Source: Acidimangrovimonas sp. (GTDB taxonomy: Bacteria; Pseudomonadota; Alphaproteobacteria; Rhodobacterales; Rhodobacteraceae). From it: a DNA stretch of 11,521 nt. The stretch is from the NCBI GenBank assembly GCA_030147905.1, contig JASBUM010000661.1, positions 1 through 11,521 of the forward strand. Reading direction: 5' to 3'. The stretch's first letter is position 1; each line of letters begins with the position of its first letter. Below the pieces are notes generated by a model. That model saw nothing but the letters and a program-made list of their open reading frames with translations, had not been told where the DNA came from and ran no database searches. This document shows positions 1 to 7,548 of this stretch, piece after piece. The translations under genes were made by a program, and so were the position numbers.

Positions 1-201
1 CGAGACCGGTACCACGGCCATGCCCGCCTCGTTGGCCAGCGCAAGCACGCGCGACACTTCCGCGGTCGAACCGGGGCGCACGACGGCGCTTGGCTGCCAG
101 CGGTAGCGACCGGTCGGGTCATGCGCCTTGGGGGCGGTATCGGCGCCGGTCAGCACCTGGGCGTCGCCCAGTTCCGCGCGCAGCTGATCGAGGATGTCCA
201 T
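1..201 (-). CDS. FAD-binding dehydrogenase (GlcD/D-lactate dehydrogenase-like), N-terminal fragment
   Basis: This gene runs off the left edge; only its first 67 residues are present. The reading frame stays open from an ATG at 201-199. A strong ribosome site (GGGAGG, plus-strand 207-212) lies five bases upstream and fixes the start. The fragment begins MDILDQLRAELGDAQVLTGA and continues with a stretch containing WQPSAVVRPGSTAEVSRVLALA. That 'AVVRP.S..EVs.vl..a' pattern followed by 'AVVPVS' is the usual start of the FAD-binding type 4 (PCMH) domain in GlcD-like oxidoreductases such as D-lactate, glycolate and D-2-hydroxyglutarate dehydrogenases. The substrate cannot be told because the substrate-binding C-terminal part is missing. 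It lies downstream of the tesA-like gene on the same strand, 207 bases away, so co-transcription is uncertain. The family call is fairly safe; the exact enzyme is open. Confidence 0.8.
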   Translation of the reverse strand, partial: MDILDQLRAELGDAQVLTGADTAPKAHDPTGRYRWQPSAVVRPGSTAEVSRVLALANEAGMAVVPVS

Positions 202-257
202 GGCTGCCTCCCATCTTGCCTGCGCGCACAGTTCCACCGCGGCCTGTGGCATTCAAG

Positions 258-290
258 GGCCAACACGCCACGGCCAACACGCCACGGCCA
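258..290. repeat. 14-bp tandem repeat, about 2.4 copies
   Basis: The unit GGCCAACACGCCAC occurs at 258-271, again exactly at 272-285, and in part (GGCCA) at 286-290. It lies in the gap between the tesA-like gene and the FAD dehydrogenase. No function is evident. It may be slippage-generated, and copy number could vary between strains. Confidence 0.75.
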
Positions 291-341
291 GTACCGCCAA
301 CGCCAGCGCGCCCGCGCGGAGGGAGATGGAGATGAAGCCTG

Positions 342-363
342 CGCATCCCCGCGCGGGGATGCG
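342..363. repeat. Perfect 22-bp palindrome, possible hairpin after tesA
   Basis: Bases 342-363 form a perfect inverted repeat. Each arm contains CGCATCCCC and the centre is GCGC. It lies about 45 bases beyond the stop codon of the minus-strand esterase gene, where a transcript end would be expected. No run of T follows on the minus strand, so it is not a textbook intrinsic terminator. It could be a 3'-end stabilising hairpin, a Rho-assisted end or a protein site. Confidence 0.5.
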
Positions 364-408
364 GAGGGGACGCGGAGATGCCGGCGCGCGCGACGCGGGG
401 AGGAGCGG

Positions 409-1068
409 CTACTTCACCGCCTTCACCCGGTCGAGCAACTGCTCGACCCGCGCGCCAAGCGCGGGCACGATGCGGCGCACGCCCGCGGCGTCGGGATGGA
501 TTCCATCGGGCTGCATGTAACGCTCGAGCGCCGCCTGCCGCGACAGGCCCTTGCGCAGCGGTGCGAAGTAATCCGGCATCAGCAGTGTGTCGTAGCGCTG
601 CGCGAGATCGGGAAAGATCGCATCGAAGGCGCGCGCGTAATCGGCGCCGAAATTGGGTGGCGCCGGAAGACCGACCAACAGCGTGGGCAGCCCCTTGGCG
701 CGGATCGCGGACAGGATCGCGTCCAGATTCGTGCGTGTCAGCTTCGGGGGCAGACCGCGCAGCAGGTCGTTGCCGCCCAATTCCACCACGATCGCGTCGC
801 CGCCGCCGGCCAGGGTCCAGCCGATGCGCGACCGTCCCCCGGCAGTAGTGTCGCCCGAGACCCCGGCATTGATCAGCGTCACGTCATGGCCGCGTCCGCG
901 CAACCAGGCCTGGAGCTGAGGCACCAGCCCGTCGCCCTGCGCCAGTCCGTAACCCTGGGTCAGACTGTCGCCGAACATGATCAGCTTGAGCGGCCGCGCC
1001 GAGGCCGGCCCCGCGCCGCCCAGGGCGGCCGCCAGCACGAGCGCGAACAGAAGGGCCGAAATCCTCAC
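409..1068 (-). CDS. tesA: Secreted GDSL/SGNH esterase, TesA-like (lysophospholipase L1 / thioesterase I)
   Basis: A 219-residue SGNH-family hydrolase that should act in the periplasm on acyl thioesters, lysophospholipids or other esters. Residues 1-24 form a signal peptide: a short basic start, a hydrophobic run of Leu/Ala/Val, and an A-S-A cleavage site before Arg25. The catalytic blocks are all visible. They are GDSLTQ (33-38, nucleophile Ser35), the glycine of the block around NAGVSGD (67-73), GGND (98-101, oxyanion Asn100) and DGIHP (188-192, Asp188 and His191). PPNFG at 137-141 matches the family's P-A-N-Y-G region. Length is normal; E. coli TesA is about 208 residues. The only start that keeps a full signal peptide is GTG at 1068-1066; it has no clear ribosome site. 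The gene is divergent from the ABC transporter genes, the same arrangement as tesA / ybbA-ybbP in E. coli, which strongly supports the name. The physiological substrate is not settled for this family. Confidence 0.9.
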   Translation of the reverse strand: MRISALLFALVLAAALGGAGPASARPLKLIMFGDSLTQGYGLAQGDGLVPQLQAWLRGRGHDVTLINAGVSGDTTAGGRSRIGWTLAGGGDAIVVELGGNDLLRGLPPKLTRTNLDAILSAIRAKGLPTLLVGLPAPPNFGADYARAFDAIFPDLAQRYDTLLMPDYFAPLRKGLSRQAALERYMQPDGIHPDAAGVRRIVPALGARVEQLLDRVKAVK

Positions 1069-1105
1069 GAAAGCGTGGTTGTTCGCATGCCCTCTCGCCC
1101 CATAT

Positions 1106-1129
1106 CCTTGGGGCCGCCCCAGCCCAAGG
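1106..1129. promoter_or_regulatory. Inverted repeat in the tesA/ybbA divergent promoter region
   Basis: CCTTGGG (1106-1112) and CCCAAGG (1123-1129) are perfect 7-base arms separated by ten bases. They lie in the 70-base gap between two divergent starts. The right arm contains AAGG (1126-1129), the probable ribosome site for the GTG start at 1139. A hairpin in the plus-strand transcript would therefore hide that site. It could equally be the binding site of a dimeric regulator. Nothing here identifies the regulator. Confidence 0.45.
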
Positions 1130-1138
1130 TATCGTATC

Positions 1139-1834
1139 GTGACCGACAAGATCCTCGACCTTCGGGATGTCCGCCTTTCGCTTACCGGCAATGCCGGCGC
1201 GGTGGATATCCTGCACGGAATAACGCTCGCCGTCGGGCGGGGCGATACGGTGGGGCTCATCGGTCCGTCGGGATCTGGCAAATCGTCGCTCCTGATGCTG
1301 ATGGCCGGGCTCGAACGCGCAAGTGCGGGCCAGGTCTCGGCGCTTGAACATGATCTGTCCGCGATGGACGAGGATGCCCTGGCCGCCTTCCGTCGTCGCA
1401 ATATGGGGATCGTCTTCCAGTCCTTCCACCTGATTCCGACGATGACTGCGCTGGAAAACGTGGCCCTTCCGCTGGAACTTGCCGACCGCGACGACGCCTT
1501 CGAGCGCGCCGAGGACGAATTGCGCGCCGTCGGCCTCGGCGCCCGGCTGGGCCATTATCCCGGTCAGCTCTCGGGTGGCGAGCAGCAGCGCGTGGCGCTG
1601 GCGCGCGCGGCGGCGCCGCGGCCGCACATTCTGCTTGCCGACGAACCTACCGGCAATCTCGACAGCGCCAACGGCGAAGCGATCATGGAGCTTCTCTTCG
1701 GCCTGCGGGACCGGCATGGGTCGACGCTCGTCCTGGTTACGCATGCCCCCGAGCTGGCCGCGCGATGCGATCGGATCGTGCGGCTCGCCGATGGTCGCAT
1801 CGTCGAGGACGCGGTACAAAGGGCGGCGGAATGA
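1139..1834 (+). CDS. ybbA: ABC transporter ATP-binding protein, YbbA family
   Basis: A 231-residue ATPase subunit of the MacB/LolD class that powers the FtsX-type permease encoded directly after it. All nucleotide-binding motifs are intact: Walker A GPSGSGKSS (42-50), Q-loop Gln94, signature LSGGEQQ (144-150), Walker B ILLADEP (164-170) and the H-loop His202 in LVTHAP. TGNLDSANG after Walker B is typical of this class. The GTG at 1139 is chosen because AAGG precedes it by nine bases and the protein then begins at the usual place for the family (about 228 residues in E. coli). A longer frame back to 977 would run through the tesA signal-peptide region on the other strand and is unlikely. The stop overlaps the permease ATG (ATGA), which shows translational coupling. 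ATPases of this type usually drive conformational change in the permease for extraction of lipids or hydrophobic compounds rather than classical transport across the membrane. Confidence 0.93.
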   Translation: MTDKILDLRDVRLSLTGNAGAVDILHGITLAVGRGDTVGLIGPSGSGKSSLLMLMAGLERASAGQVSALEHDLSAMDEDALAAFRRRNMGIVFQSFHLIPTMTALENVALPLELADRDDAFERAEDELRAVGLGARLGHYPGQLSGGEQQRVALARAAAPRPHILLADEPTGNLDSANGEAIMELLFGLRDRHGSTLVLVTHAPELAARCDRIVRLADGRIVEDAVQRAAE

Positions 1835-4374
1835 ATCCGGCCCTGGCCTGGCGCATCGCGCGGCGGGAGCTGCGCGGTGGCATCGCGGGATTTCGGGTGC
1901 TGGTGGCCTGCCTGGCGCTGGGCGTCGCCGCGATCGCGGCGATCGGGCTGATCCGGTCGGGAATCGCCCAGGGGCTTGCGGGGCAGGGGCGCGTGATCCT
2001 TGGCGGCGATGCGCAGATGGGCTTTACCTATCGTTACGCCAAGCCGGAAGAGCTGGCCTTCATGCATGCGCATGCGCGCAAGGTGTCGGCCATCGTGACC
2101 TTTCGGTCCATGGTCGTCACCGGGCGCGGCGACAGCAGCCAGAGCGCACTGAGCGACGTCAAGGGCGTGGATGCCAACTACCCGCTGACCGGTGCGGTCG
2201 GATTGTCGCCCGCGATGCCGGTGGCGCAGGCGCTGGCGGTGCGCGACGGCGTGCCCGGCGCGGTGATGGACCCGGTCCTGGCCGCGCGGCTGGGGCTGAG
2301 GCCGGGCGGTCTGTTCCGGCTGGGCCGGCAGGAGTTCCGGCTCTCCGCCCTGCTCACGCGGGAGCCTGACGCCGCCTCGGCCGGGTTCCAGCTGGGGCCG
2401 CGCACGATCGTGGCCACCGGGGCGCTGGCGAAATCGGGCCTGCTCGCGCCGGGGACGCTGTTCGACAGCAAGTACAGGCTGCTGCTGGCGCCGGGTGCGG
2501 ATCTGGCGCGGTTGCAGGCACTGGCCGAGGCGAAGTTCCGCAATGCCGGGATGCGCTGGACGGATCGGCGCAACGCGGCGCCGGGCGTGGCGCGTTTCGT
2601 CGACCGGATGGGCAGCTTTCTCGTCCTTGTCGGGCTGGCGGGGCTTGCGGTCGGAGGTGTCGGCGTCTCTTCGGCGGTGCGCGCCTATCTCGAGGCCAAG
2701 ATCGCCACCATCGCCACCCTGAAATCGCTGGGTGCATCGGGGGATACGATATTCCTCGTATACCTGTTCCAGATTGGGGCGCTCGCGCTGGTCGGCATTG
2801 CGCTGGGGCTGGTGATGGGCGCGGGGGGCGTCCTGGTGCTGGCGCCGCTGCTTGGTGCGCTGCTGCCGTTCCCGGCCGATTTCGCGATCTATGCCGCGCC
2901 GCTTGTCACCGCCGCGGTCTACGGGATCCTGGCGGCGCTCCTTTTCACTCTATGGCCGCTCGCGCGGGCCGAGAGGGTGCAGCCGGCCGCGCTCTACCGT
3001 GCCGAGGGCGGGGCGGGATCATTGCGTGCGGGGCTGCCACGCGGGCGCTACCTGGCGGCCGAACTGGCGGTTCTGGCCACGTTGGTAGGCGCGGTCGTGT
3101 GGCGTTCGGGGCTGCCCGGGCTCAGCCTCGTTGCGCTGGCGGGGATCGCCGTGGCGCTGGGGCTGCTGCTGATCGCGTCCTGGGGGCTGCGCCGGGTGGC
3201 GCGCAGGCTTGCCCGTTCGCGCGCCATGCGCGGGCACAGCGCGCTGCGGCTTGCGCTCGGCGCCATCGGCGGACGGCGCGAAGAGGCGGCGATGGTGATG
3301 CTGTCGCTGGGGCTCGGGCTTTCGGTGATGGCGGCTGTGGGTCAGGTCGACGGCAATCTGCGCGCCGCGATCGCGCAGGACCTGCCGCAGCGTGCGCCGT
3401 CCTTCTTCTTCATCGACATCCAGCCCGGTGAACTGCACGGGTTTCTCGACCGGGTCGAGAGCGATCCGGGCGTGAGCCGGGTGGATACCGCACCGATGCT
3501 GCGCGGGGTCATCACGCGCATCAACGGCAGGCCTGCCCGTGCGGTGGCGGGTGATCACTGGGTGGTGCGGGGCGACCGGGGCATCAGCATGTCCGACACG
3601 CCGCCCGCGCATACACGCATCACCGCGGGCAAATGGTGGCCGGCCAATTACAACGGTCCGCCGCAGATCAGCTTTGCCGCCAAGGAAGCGGCCGAGATCG
3701 GCCTGAAGCTGGGCGACACGATGACGGTCAACATCCTCGGCCGCGACATCAAGGCCACCGTCACCTCGTTCCGCGATGTGAATTTCCGCAATGCCGCGAT
3801 GGGCTTCGTCGTCATCATGGACCCCGCCGCGCTGGCCGGCGCGCCGCACAGCGATATCGCCACGGTCTATGCCAGCCCCGAATCCGAGGCCGCGCTGCTG
3901 CGCGACATCGCGCGGGCCTATCCCAACATCACGGCGATCCGGGTGCGTGATGCCATCGACCAGGTGACACAGGCGCTTTCGGCCATTGCCTCGGCCGTGG
4001 CGGGGGCGGCGGGGGCCACCGTGATCGTGGGCATCGTGGTTCTGATCGGCGCCGCCGCGGCGGCCGTTCGGATGCGCGTCTACGAGGCAGCGGTTCTCAA
4101 GACGCTGGGAGCGAGCCACGGGCGGATCCTGTCGAGCATGGCGCTGCGATCGCTCATCCTCGGGGCGGCTGCGGGGGCGATGGCGATCGTGGCGGGCGGA
4201 TTGGCGGGCTGGGCGGTGATGACGCAGGTGATGCATCTTCCCTATCGATTTCAGCCGCTGTCGGCTTTGGTGATCGTGATCCTCGGGATTGCGGCGGTGG
4301 TCGGCTCGGGGCTGCTCTTTGCCTTGCGCCCGCTACGTGCCCGGCCGGCCCGGGTGCTGCGCGCGCAGGAGTGA
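1831..4374 (+). CDS. ybbP: ABC transporter permease with two FtsX domains, YbbP family
   Basis: An 847-residue inner-membrane permease, partner of the ATPase before it. TM1 is at about residues 21-43, followed by a MacB-like periplasmic region. A first FtsX domain covers about 258-390, with the conserved cytoplasmic-side pattern ATLKSLGAS. A central pair of hydrophobic segments lies at about 406-455 and another helix at 484-505. A second periplasmic region follows, then a second FtsX domain at about 717-847 with the matching pattern AVLKTLGAS and the ending LRPLRARPARVLRAQE. The repeated halves and length match YbbP (about 804 residues in E. coli). The start at 1831 overlaps the ATPase stop by four bases, a standard coupled arrangement. 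With the divergent TesA-like esterase, the likely role is delivery or removal of hydrophobic molecules at the outer face of the inner membrane for hydrolysis by the esterase. That role is inferred from the YbbAP-TesA context. After the stop, 4397-4404 is a run of eight G. Confidence 0.92.
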   Translation: MNPALAWRIARRELRGGIAGFRVLVACLALGVAAIAAIGLIRSGIAQGLAGQGRVILGGDAQMGFTYRYAKPEELAFMHAHARKVSAIVTFRSMVVTGRGDSSQSALSDVKGVDANYPLTGAVGLSPAMPVAQALAVRDGVPGAVMDPVLAARLGLRPGGLFRLGRQEFRLSALLTREPDAASAGFQLGPRTIVATGALAKSGLLAPGTLFDSKYRLLLAPGADLARLQALAEAKFRNAGMRWTDRRNAAPGVARFVDRMGSFLVLVGLAGLAVGGVGVSSAVRAYLEAKIATIATLKSLGASGDTIFLVYLFQIGALALVGIALGLVMGAGGVLVLAPLLGALLPFPADFAIYAAPLVTAAVYGILAALLFTLWPLARAERVQPAALYRAEGGAGSLRAGLPRGRYLAAELAVLATLVGAVVWRSGLPGLSLVALAGIAVALGLLLIASWGLRRVARRLARSRAMRGHSALRLALGAIGGRREEAAMVMLSLGLGLSVMAAVGQVDGNLRAAIAQDLPQRAPSFFFIDIQPGELHGFLDRVESDPGVSRVDTAPMLRGVITRINGRPARAVAGDHWVVRGDRGISMSDTPPAHTRITAGKWWPANYNGPPQISFAAKEAAEIGLKLGDTMTVNILGRDIKATVTSFRDVNFRNAAMGFVVIMDPAALAGAPHSDIATVYASPESEAALLRDIARAYPNITAIRVRDAIDQVTQALSAIASAVAGAAGATVIVGIVVLIGAAAAAVRMRVYEAAVLKTLGASHGRILSSMALRSLILGAAAGAMAIVAGGLAGWAVMTQVMHLPYRFQPLSALVIVILGIAAVVGSGLLFALRPLRARPARVLRAQE

Positions 4375-4433
4375 ACGGCGGCGCCCGAACCCCGCCGGGG
4401 GGGGCGGCGACGCGAGATCGGCCGCGACATGAA

Positions 4434-4467
4434 AAGGGCGGCGCGTGCCTTCGCATGCGCCGCCCTT
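4434..4467 (-). terminator. Hairpin terminator between convergent ybbP and cueR
   Basis: AAGGGCGGCGC (4434-4444) pairs perfectly with GCGCCGCCCTT (4457-4467). The stem continues inward through a G-T wobble and three more pairs to a four-base loop at 4449-4452. Read on the minus strand, the stem is followed by a run of T (plus-strand AAAA at 4432-4435), 20 bases beyond the cueR stop. Read on the plus strand it ends only in TT. It is therefore best for the copA-cueR transcript but probably stops both convergent transcripts. Confidence 0.8.
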
Positions 4468-4487
4468 GGCCTCGATGGCGGCTATGG

Positions 4488-4889
4488 TCAATCCTCGCCC
4501 GATTCCTCGCCGGCGAGATCGGTCAGGATCGGACAATCCGGCCGCTCGTCCCCCGCGCAATGGGCCATCAGGTCCGACAGGGCCGCGCGCATCGCCAGCA
4601 ATTCGGCGATCTTGCCTTCGATCTCGGCCAGATGGCTCTGGGCAAGCCGCTTCACGTCGGCGCTGGCCCGTTCGCGATCCTCGTAGAGTGCGAGAAGCTT
4701 GCGGCAATCGTCGATCGAAAAGCCGAGGGAGCGTGCGCGCCCGATGAAGGCCAGCTTGTGGATGTCGGTCTCGGCGAAGGCGCGGTAGCCGTTGGCGCGG
4801 CGCTTGGGCCGGACCAGGCCGATCTCCTCGTAGTAGCGGATGGTCTTCGACGGCAGGCCGGCGCGGGTGGAAACCTCGGCGATGTTCAT
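4488..4889 (-). CDS. cueR: Copper-responsive MerR-family regulator CueR/HmrR
   Basis: A 133-residue MerR-family activator that senses cytoplasmic Cu(I) and switches on copper efflux. The N-terminal winged helix has the standard MNIAEVSTRAGLPSKTIRYYE start and the GLVRP.R..NGYR segment. A dimerisation helix spans about 73-108. The metal loop has two cysteines, Cys111 and Cys119 (HCAGDERPDCPIL), with the spacing that binds Cu(I) in CueR. Ser76 in SADVK occupies the position that is Ser in monovalent-ion sensors and Cys in Hg/Zn sensors. This supports Cu(I)/Ag(I) over Hg(II) or Zn(II). The ATG overlaps the copA stop (ATGA), and GGGAG (plus-strand 4898-4902) lies eight bases upstream, so the two genes are translated from one transcript. 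Because the copA promoter carries a CueR-type operator, this regulator probably controls its own production. Confidence 0.93.
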   Translation of the reverse strand: MNIAEVSTRAGLPSKTIRYYEEIGLVRPKRRANGYRAFAETDIHKLAFIGRARSLGFSIDDCRKLLALYEDRERASADVKRLAQSHLAEIEGKIAELLAMRAALSDLMAHCAGDERPDCPILTDLAGEESGED

Positions 4890-7345
4890 GCGCGCAACTC
4901 CCGGCCGAAGCGGCGCAGACGCAGCGCGTTGGTCACCACCAGTACCGACGAAAGCGCCATGGCGCCTGCCGCCAGCGCCGGCGACAGCATCATCCCGTTG
5001 ATCGGGTAGAGCACGCCGGCCGCGACCGGGATCAGCGCGACGTTGTAGCCGAAGGCCCAGCCAAGGTTCTGGCGGATGTTGCGCATCACCGTGCGGCTCA
5101 GGCGTACAGCGGTGGCGACCGAGGCGGGGTCGCCCGCGCTAAGCACCAGATCGGCGGTTTCGATCGCCACGTCGGTGCCGGTGCCGATGGCAATGCCGGT
5201 ATCGGCGGCGGCCAGCGCCGGCGCGTCGTTGATCCCGTCACCCACGAAGGCGATGTTGCCATGCTCGGCCTTCAGCGCCTCGAGCGCCTCGACCTTGCCC
5301 TCGGGCAGCACCTCCGCCACGACATGGTCGATGCCGATCTGGCGGGCGATGTTCTCGGCCGTGCGGCGGTTGTCGCCGGTGATCATGGCGGTCTTCACCC
5401 CCAGCTTGTGCAGCGCCGCGATGGTGTCTCGCGTCGTCGGCTTGATCGGGTCGTTGACCGCGATCACCGCAGCGATGCGCCCGTCGATCGCGGCATAGAG
5501 CGGCGTCTTGCCCTCGTCCCCGAGGCGGGCGCCGGTTTCGGCCAGCGGGCCGATGTCGATGCCGTCGCGGGCCATCATCCGGTCGGCGCCGACGGTGATG
5601 TCATGGCCGTCGACGCGGGCGGTGACACCGAAGCCGGGGCTGACGGTGAAGTCCTCGGCCGCCGGAACGGTCAGGCCGCGCGCCTCCGCCTCGGCCATGA
5701 TGGCACGGGCGATCGGGTGTTCGGACTTGGCCTCGACCGCGGCGATGCTGGCCAGAATCGCGTTGGCGTCGCCTTCACGGGCAAGCTCCAGCTCGGTCAG
5801 GCGCGGCGCGCCTTCGGTCAGCGTGCCGGTCTTGTCGAAGGCCACGACCTTCACGCCTTCGAGACGCTGGAGCGCCTCGCCCTTGCGGAACAGAAGCCCC
5901 AGTTCGGCACCCCGTCCGGTGCCCACCATGATCGAGGTCGGCGTGGCCAGACCCATGGCGCAGGGGCAGGCGATGATCAGCACCGAAACCCCCGCGACCA
6001 GCGCGTTGCCGATGACGGGCGAGGGGCCGAAGACCAGCCAGACAAGGATCGTGACGGCGGCGATGGTCATCACCGCGGGGACGAAATACATCGTCACCTT
6101 GTCGACCATGGCCTGGATCGGCAGCTTGCTGCCCTGGGCATCGGCGACCATGCGGATGATCCGCGACAGCGTGGTCGCCTCGCCGGTCCGCGTCACCCGC
6201 ACGACCAGCGCGCCGGCACCGTTCACCGTACCGCCGACGACTTCGTCGCCCGCGCCTGTCTCCACCGGAATGGCCTCGCCGGTCAGCATCGCGCAATCGA
6301 CCCAGGACTTGCCCTCGACGACCTCGCCGTCGGCTGCGACGCGTTCGCCCGGGCGGACCTCGACCAGGTCACCGACGCGCAGCTCCGCAAGCGGCAGGTC
6401 GACGGTCTGTCCGTTGCGCACCACATGCGCGACATCGGGCTGCAAGCCCACGAGATGGGCGATGGCCGCACCCGCGCGCCCCTTGGCCCGCGCCTCGAGC
6501 GTGCGGCCGAGCAGGATGAGCGAGACGATCACTGCGGCCGCCTCGAAATAGACCGCGACGCTGTCGGGGGGCAAAAGCCCCGGCGCGAAGGTGGCAATGG
6601 TCGAGAAGACCCAGGCCGCGCCGGCACCCAGCGCCACCAGAGAATTCATGTCGGGCGCGAAGCGCGCCAGCGCCGGCAGCCCGTGCGAGAAGAATTGCCG
6701 GCCCGGCCAGAACAGCACGATCGTGGTCAGGATGAACTGGATGATCCAGCTGGTTTCGGTACCGATGGTCGAGGCAATCCAGCGATCGGCGCCGGGGAAG
6801 ATATGCCCGGCCATTTCCAGCACGAAGACCGGGATCGTCAGCGTCGCAGCGATCAGGAAGGCGCGCTTCTGGCGCTGGGCCTCCGCTTCGTGACGGCTCA
6901 TGTCCACGGGTGGCGCGTCCGGAGTCAGCGGCTGCGCCTCGTAGCCCGCGCGGCGCACCACCTCGGCCAGCTCCGACGGCGTCGCGGCGCCGGCGAGGTG
7001 ATGGACGACGGCCGAGCCGGTGGCAAGGTTGACATCGGCGCCGGTGACGCCGGGATAGGCCGAAAGGGCGCGTTCGATCCGCCCCACGCAGGAGGCGCAG
7101 GTCATCCCCTCGACCTTCAGTTGCGTGTCGGAATGGCTGACGCCGTAACCCGCCTTCTCGATCGCGGCGGCAATGGCGGCCGGATCGGCCGGCCCCTCGA
7201 ATTCGGCGTGTAGCGACTTCATCGCGAGATTGACATTGGCCGTGGTGATGCCGGGCACGGCTTTCACCGCGCGCTCGACCCGCCCGGCGCAGGAGGCGCA
7301 GGTCATGCCCTCGACGTCGAGCGTCGTCGTGTGTCGGTCACTCAT
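4886..7345 (-). CDS. copA: Cu(I)-exporting P1B-1-type ATPase CopA
   Basis: An 819-residue inner-membrane pump that exports Cu(I) from the cytoplasm at the expense of ATP. Two N-terminal heavy-metal-binding domains each carry GMTCASC (Cys16/Cys19 and Cys83/Cys86). Hydrophobic pairs follow at about 161-182, 200-215, 235-255 and 263-281. Next come the actuator TGE (355-357), the transmembrane metal site CPC (460-462), the phosphorylation motif DKTGT (504-508, Asp504), the HP motif (543-544) of the nucleotide-binding domain, and GDGINDAP (702-709). YN at 768-769 region (GYNVALIP) and M-x-x-S-S (796-800) complete the Cu(I) signature of subgroup P1B-1. The start is ATG 7345: AAAGGAAG (plus-strand 7353-7360) sits seven bases upstream. 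An in-frame TTG at 7393 would add only 16 basic, unconserved residues. The gene is first in a two-gene unit with cueR. Confidence 0.95.
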   Translation of the reverse strand: MSDRHTTTLDVEGMTCASCAGRVERAVKAVPGITTANVNLAMKSLHAEFEGPADPAAIAAAIEKAGYGVSHSDTQLKVEGMTCASCVGRIERALSAYPGVTGADVNLATGSAVVHHLAGAATPSELAEVVRRAGYEAQPLTPDAPPVDMSRHEAEAQRQKRAFLIAATLTIPVFVLEMAGHIFPGADRWIASTIGTETSWIIQFILTTIVLFWPGRQFFSHGLPALARFAPDMNSLVALGAGAAWVFSTIATFAPGLLPPDSVAVYFEAAAVIVSLILLGRTLEARAKGRAGAAIAHLVGLQPDVAHVVRNGQTVDLPLAELRVGDLVEVRPGERVAADGEVVEGKSWVDCAMLTGEAIPVETGAGDEVVGGTVNGAGALVVRVTRTGEATTLSRIIRMVADAQGSKLPIQAMVDKVTMYFVPAVMTIAAVTILVWLVFGPSPVIGNALVAGVSVLIIACPCAMGLATPTSIMVGTGRGAELGLLFRKGEALQRLEGVKVVAFDKTGTLTEGAPRLTELELAREGDANAILASIAAVEAKSEHPIARAIMAEAEARGLTVPAAEDFTVSPGFGVTARVDGHDITVGADRMMARDGIDIGPLAETGARLGDEGKTPLYAAIDGRIAAVIAVNDPIKPTTRDTIAALHKLGVKTAMITGDNRRTAENIARQIGIDHVVAEVLPEGKVEALEALKAEHGNIAFVGDGINDAPALAAADTGIAIGTGTDVAIETADLVLSAGDPASVATAVRLSRTVMRNIRQNLGWAFGYNVALIPVAAGVLYPINGMMLSPALAAGAMALSSVLVVTNALRLRRFGRELRA

Positions 7346-7423
7346 TCTTTTTCTTCCTTTCGGTCGTATTCCGGACCCGGATGGCCCGGCCAAACTTTCC
7401 GGTCACTGGAGGGCCGTTCAGGT

Positions 7424-7454
7424 CAAATAGGGCTTCCAGTTACTGTAAGGTCAA
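7424..7454 (-). promoter_or_regulatory. CueR-type promoter/operator of copA-cueR
   Basis: On the minus strand TTGACC (7454-7449) and TATTTG (7429-7424) form -35 and -10 boxes separated by exactly 19 bases, the over-long spacing typical of MerR-family promoters. The spacer holds a dyad, seen on the plus strand as CTTCCAGT (7433-7440), T, ACTGTAAG (7442-7449), with a single mismatch between arms. It closely matches the CTTCCAGTNACTGGAAG pattern I recall for alphaproteobacterial HmrR/CueR. Transcription would start near 7417, leaving a leader of about 70 bases before copA. Confidence 0.88.
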
Positions 7455-7548
7455 GGGGCTTGTCGGCTTTTCTTGCGCCGCAACGCCGGGGCTTTCGTCC
7501 GGCTGCATGATTTGGCATTGCTGTCAGGGCGAAACCGACGGGGGCCTC

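Noticed and set aside
121..1347. 408-codon open frame on the plus strand across the tesA region and into ybbA
   Set aside because: It opposes an intact signal-peptide-bearing GDSL esterase and overlaps ybbA out of frame; no recognisable domain.
4392..4407. CCGCC/GGCGG hairpin with an eight-G run after ybbP
   Set aside because: Short stem, no T run, and a much better hairpin lies 30 bases further on.
5261..7213. 650-codon open frame on the plus strand across copA
   Set aside because: It is antisense to a fully motif-complete CopA and its composition (Arg, Asp, Gly, His, Gln rich, no domain) is typical of mirror frames in GC-rich genes.
7346..7393. 16-residue N-terminal extension of CopA from TTG 7393
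   Set aside because: ATG 7345 has a well-placed AAAGGAAG, and the extension is unconserved and basic.
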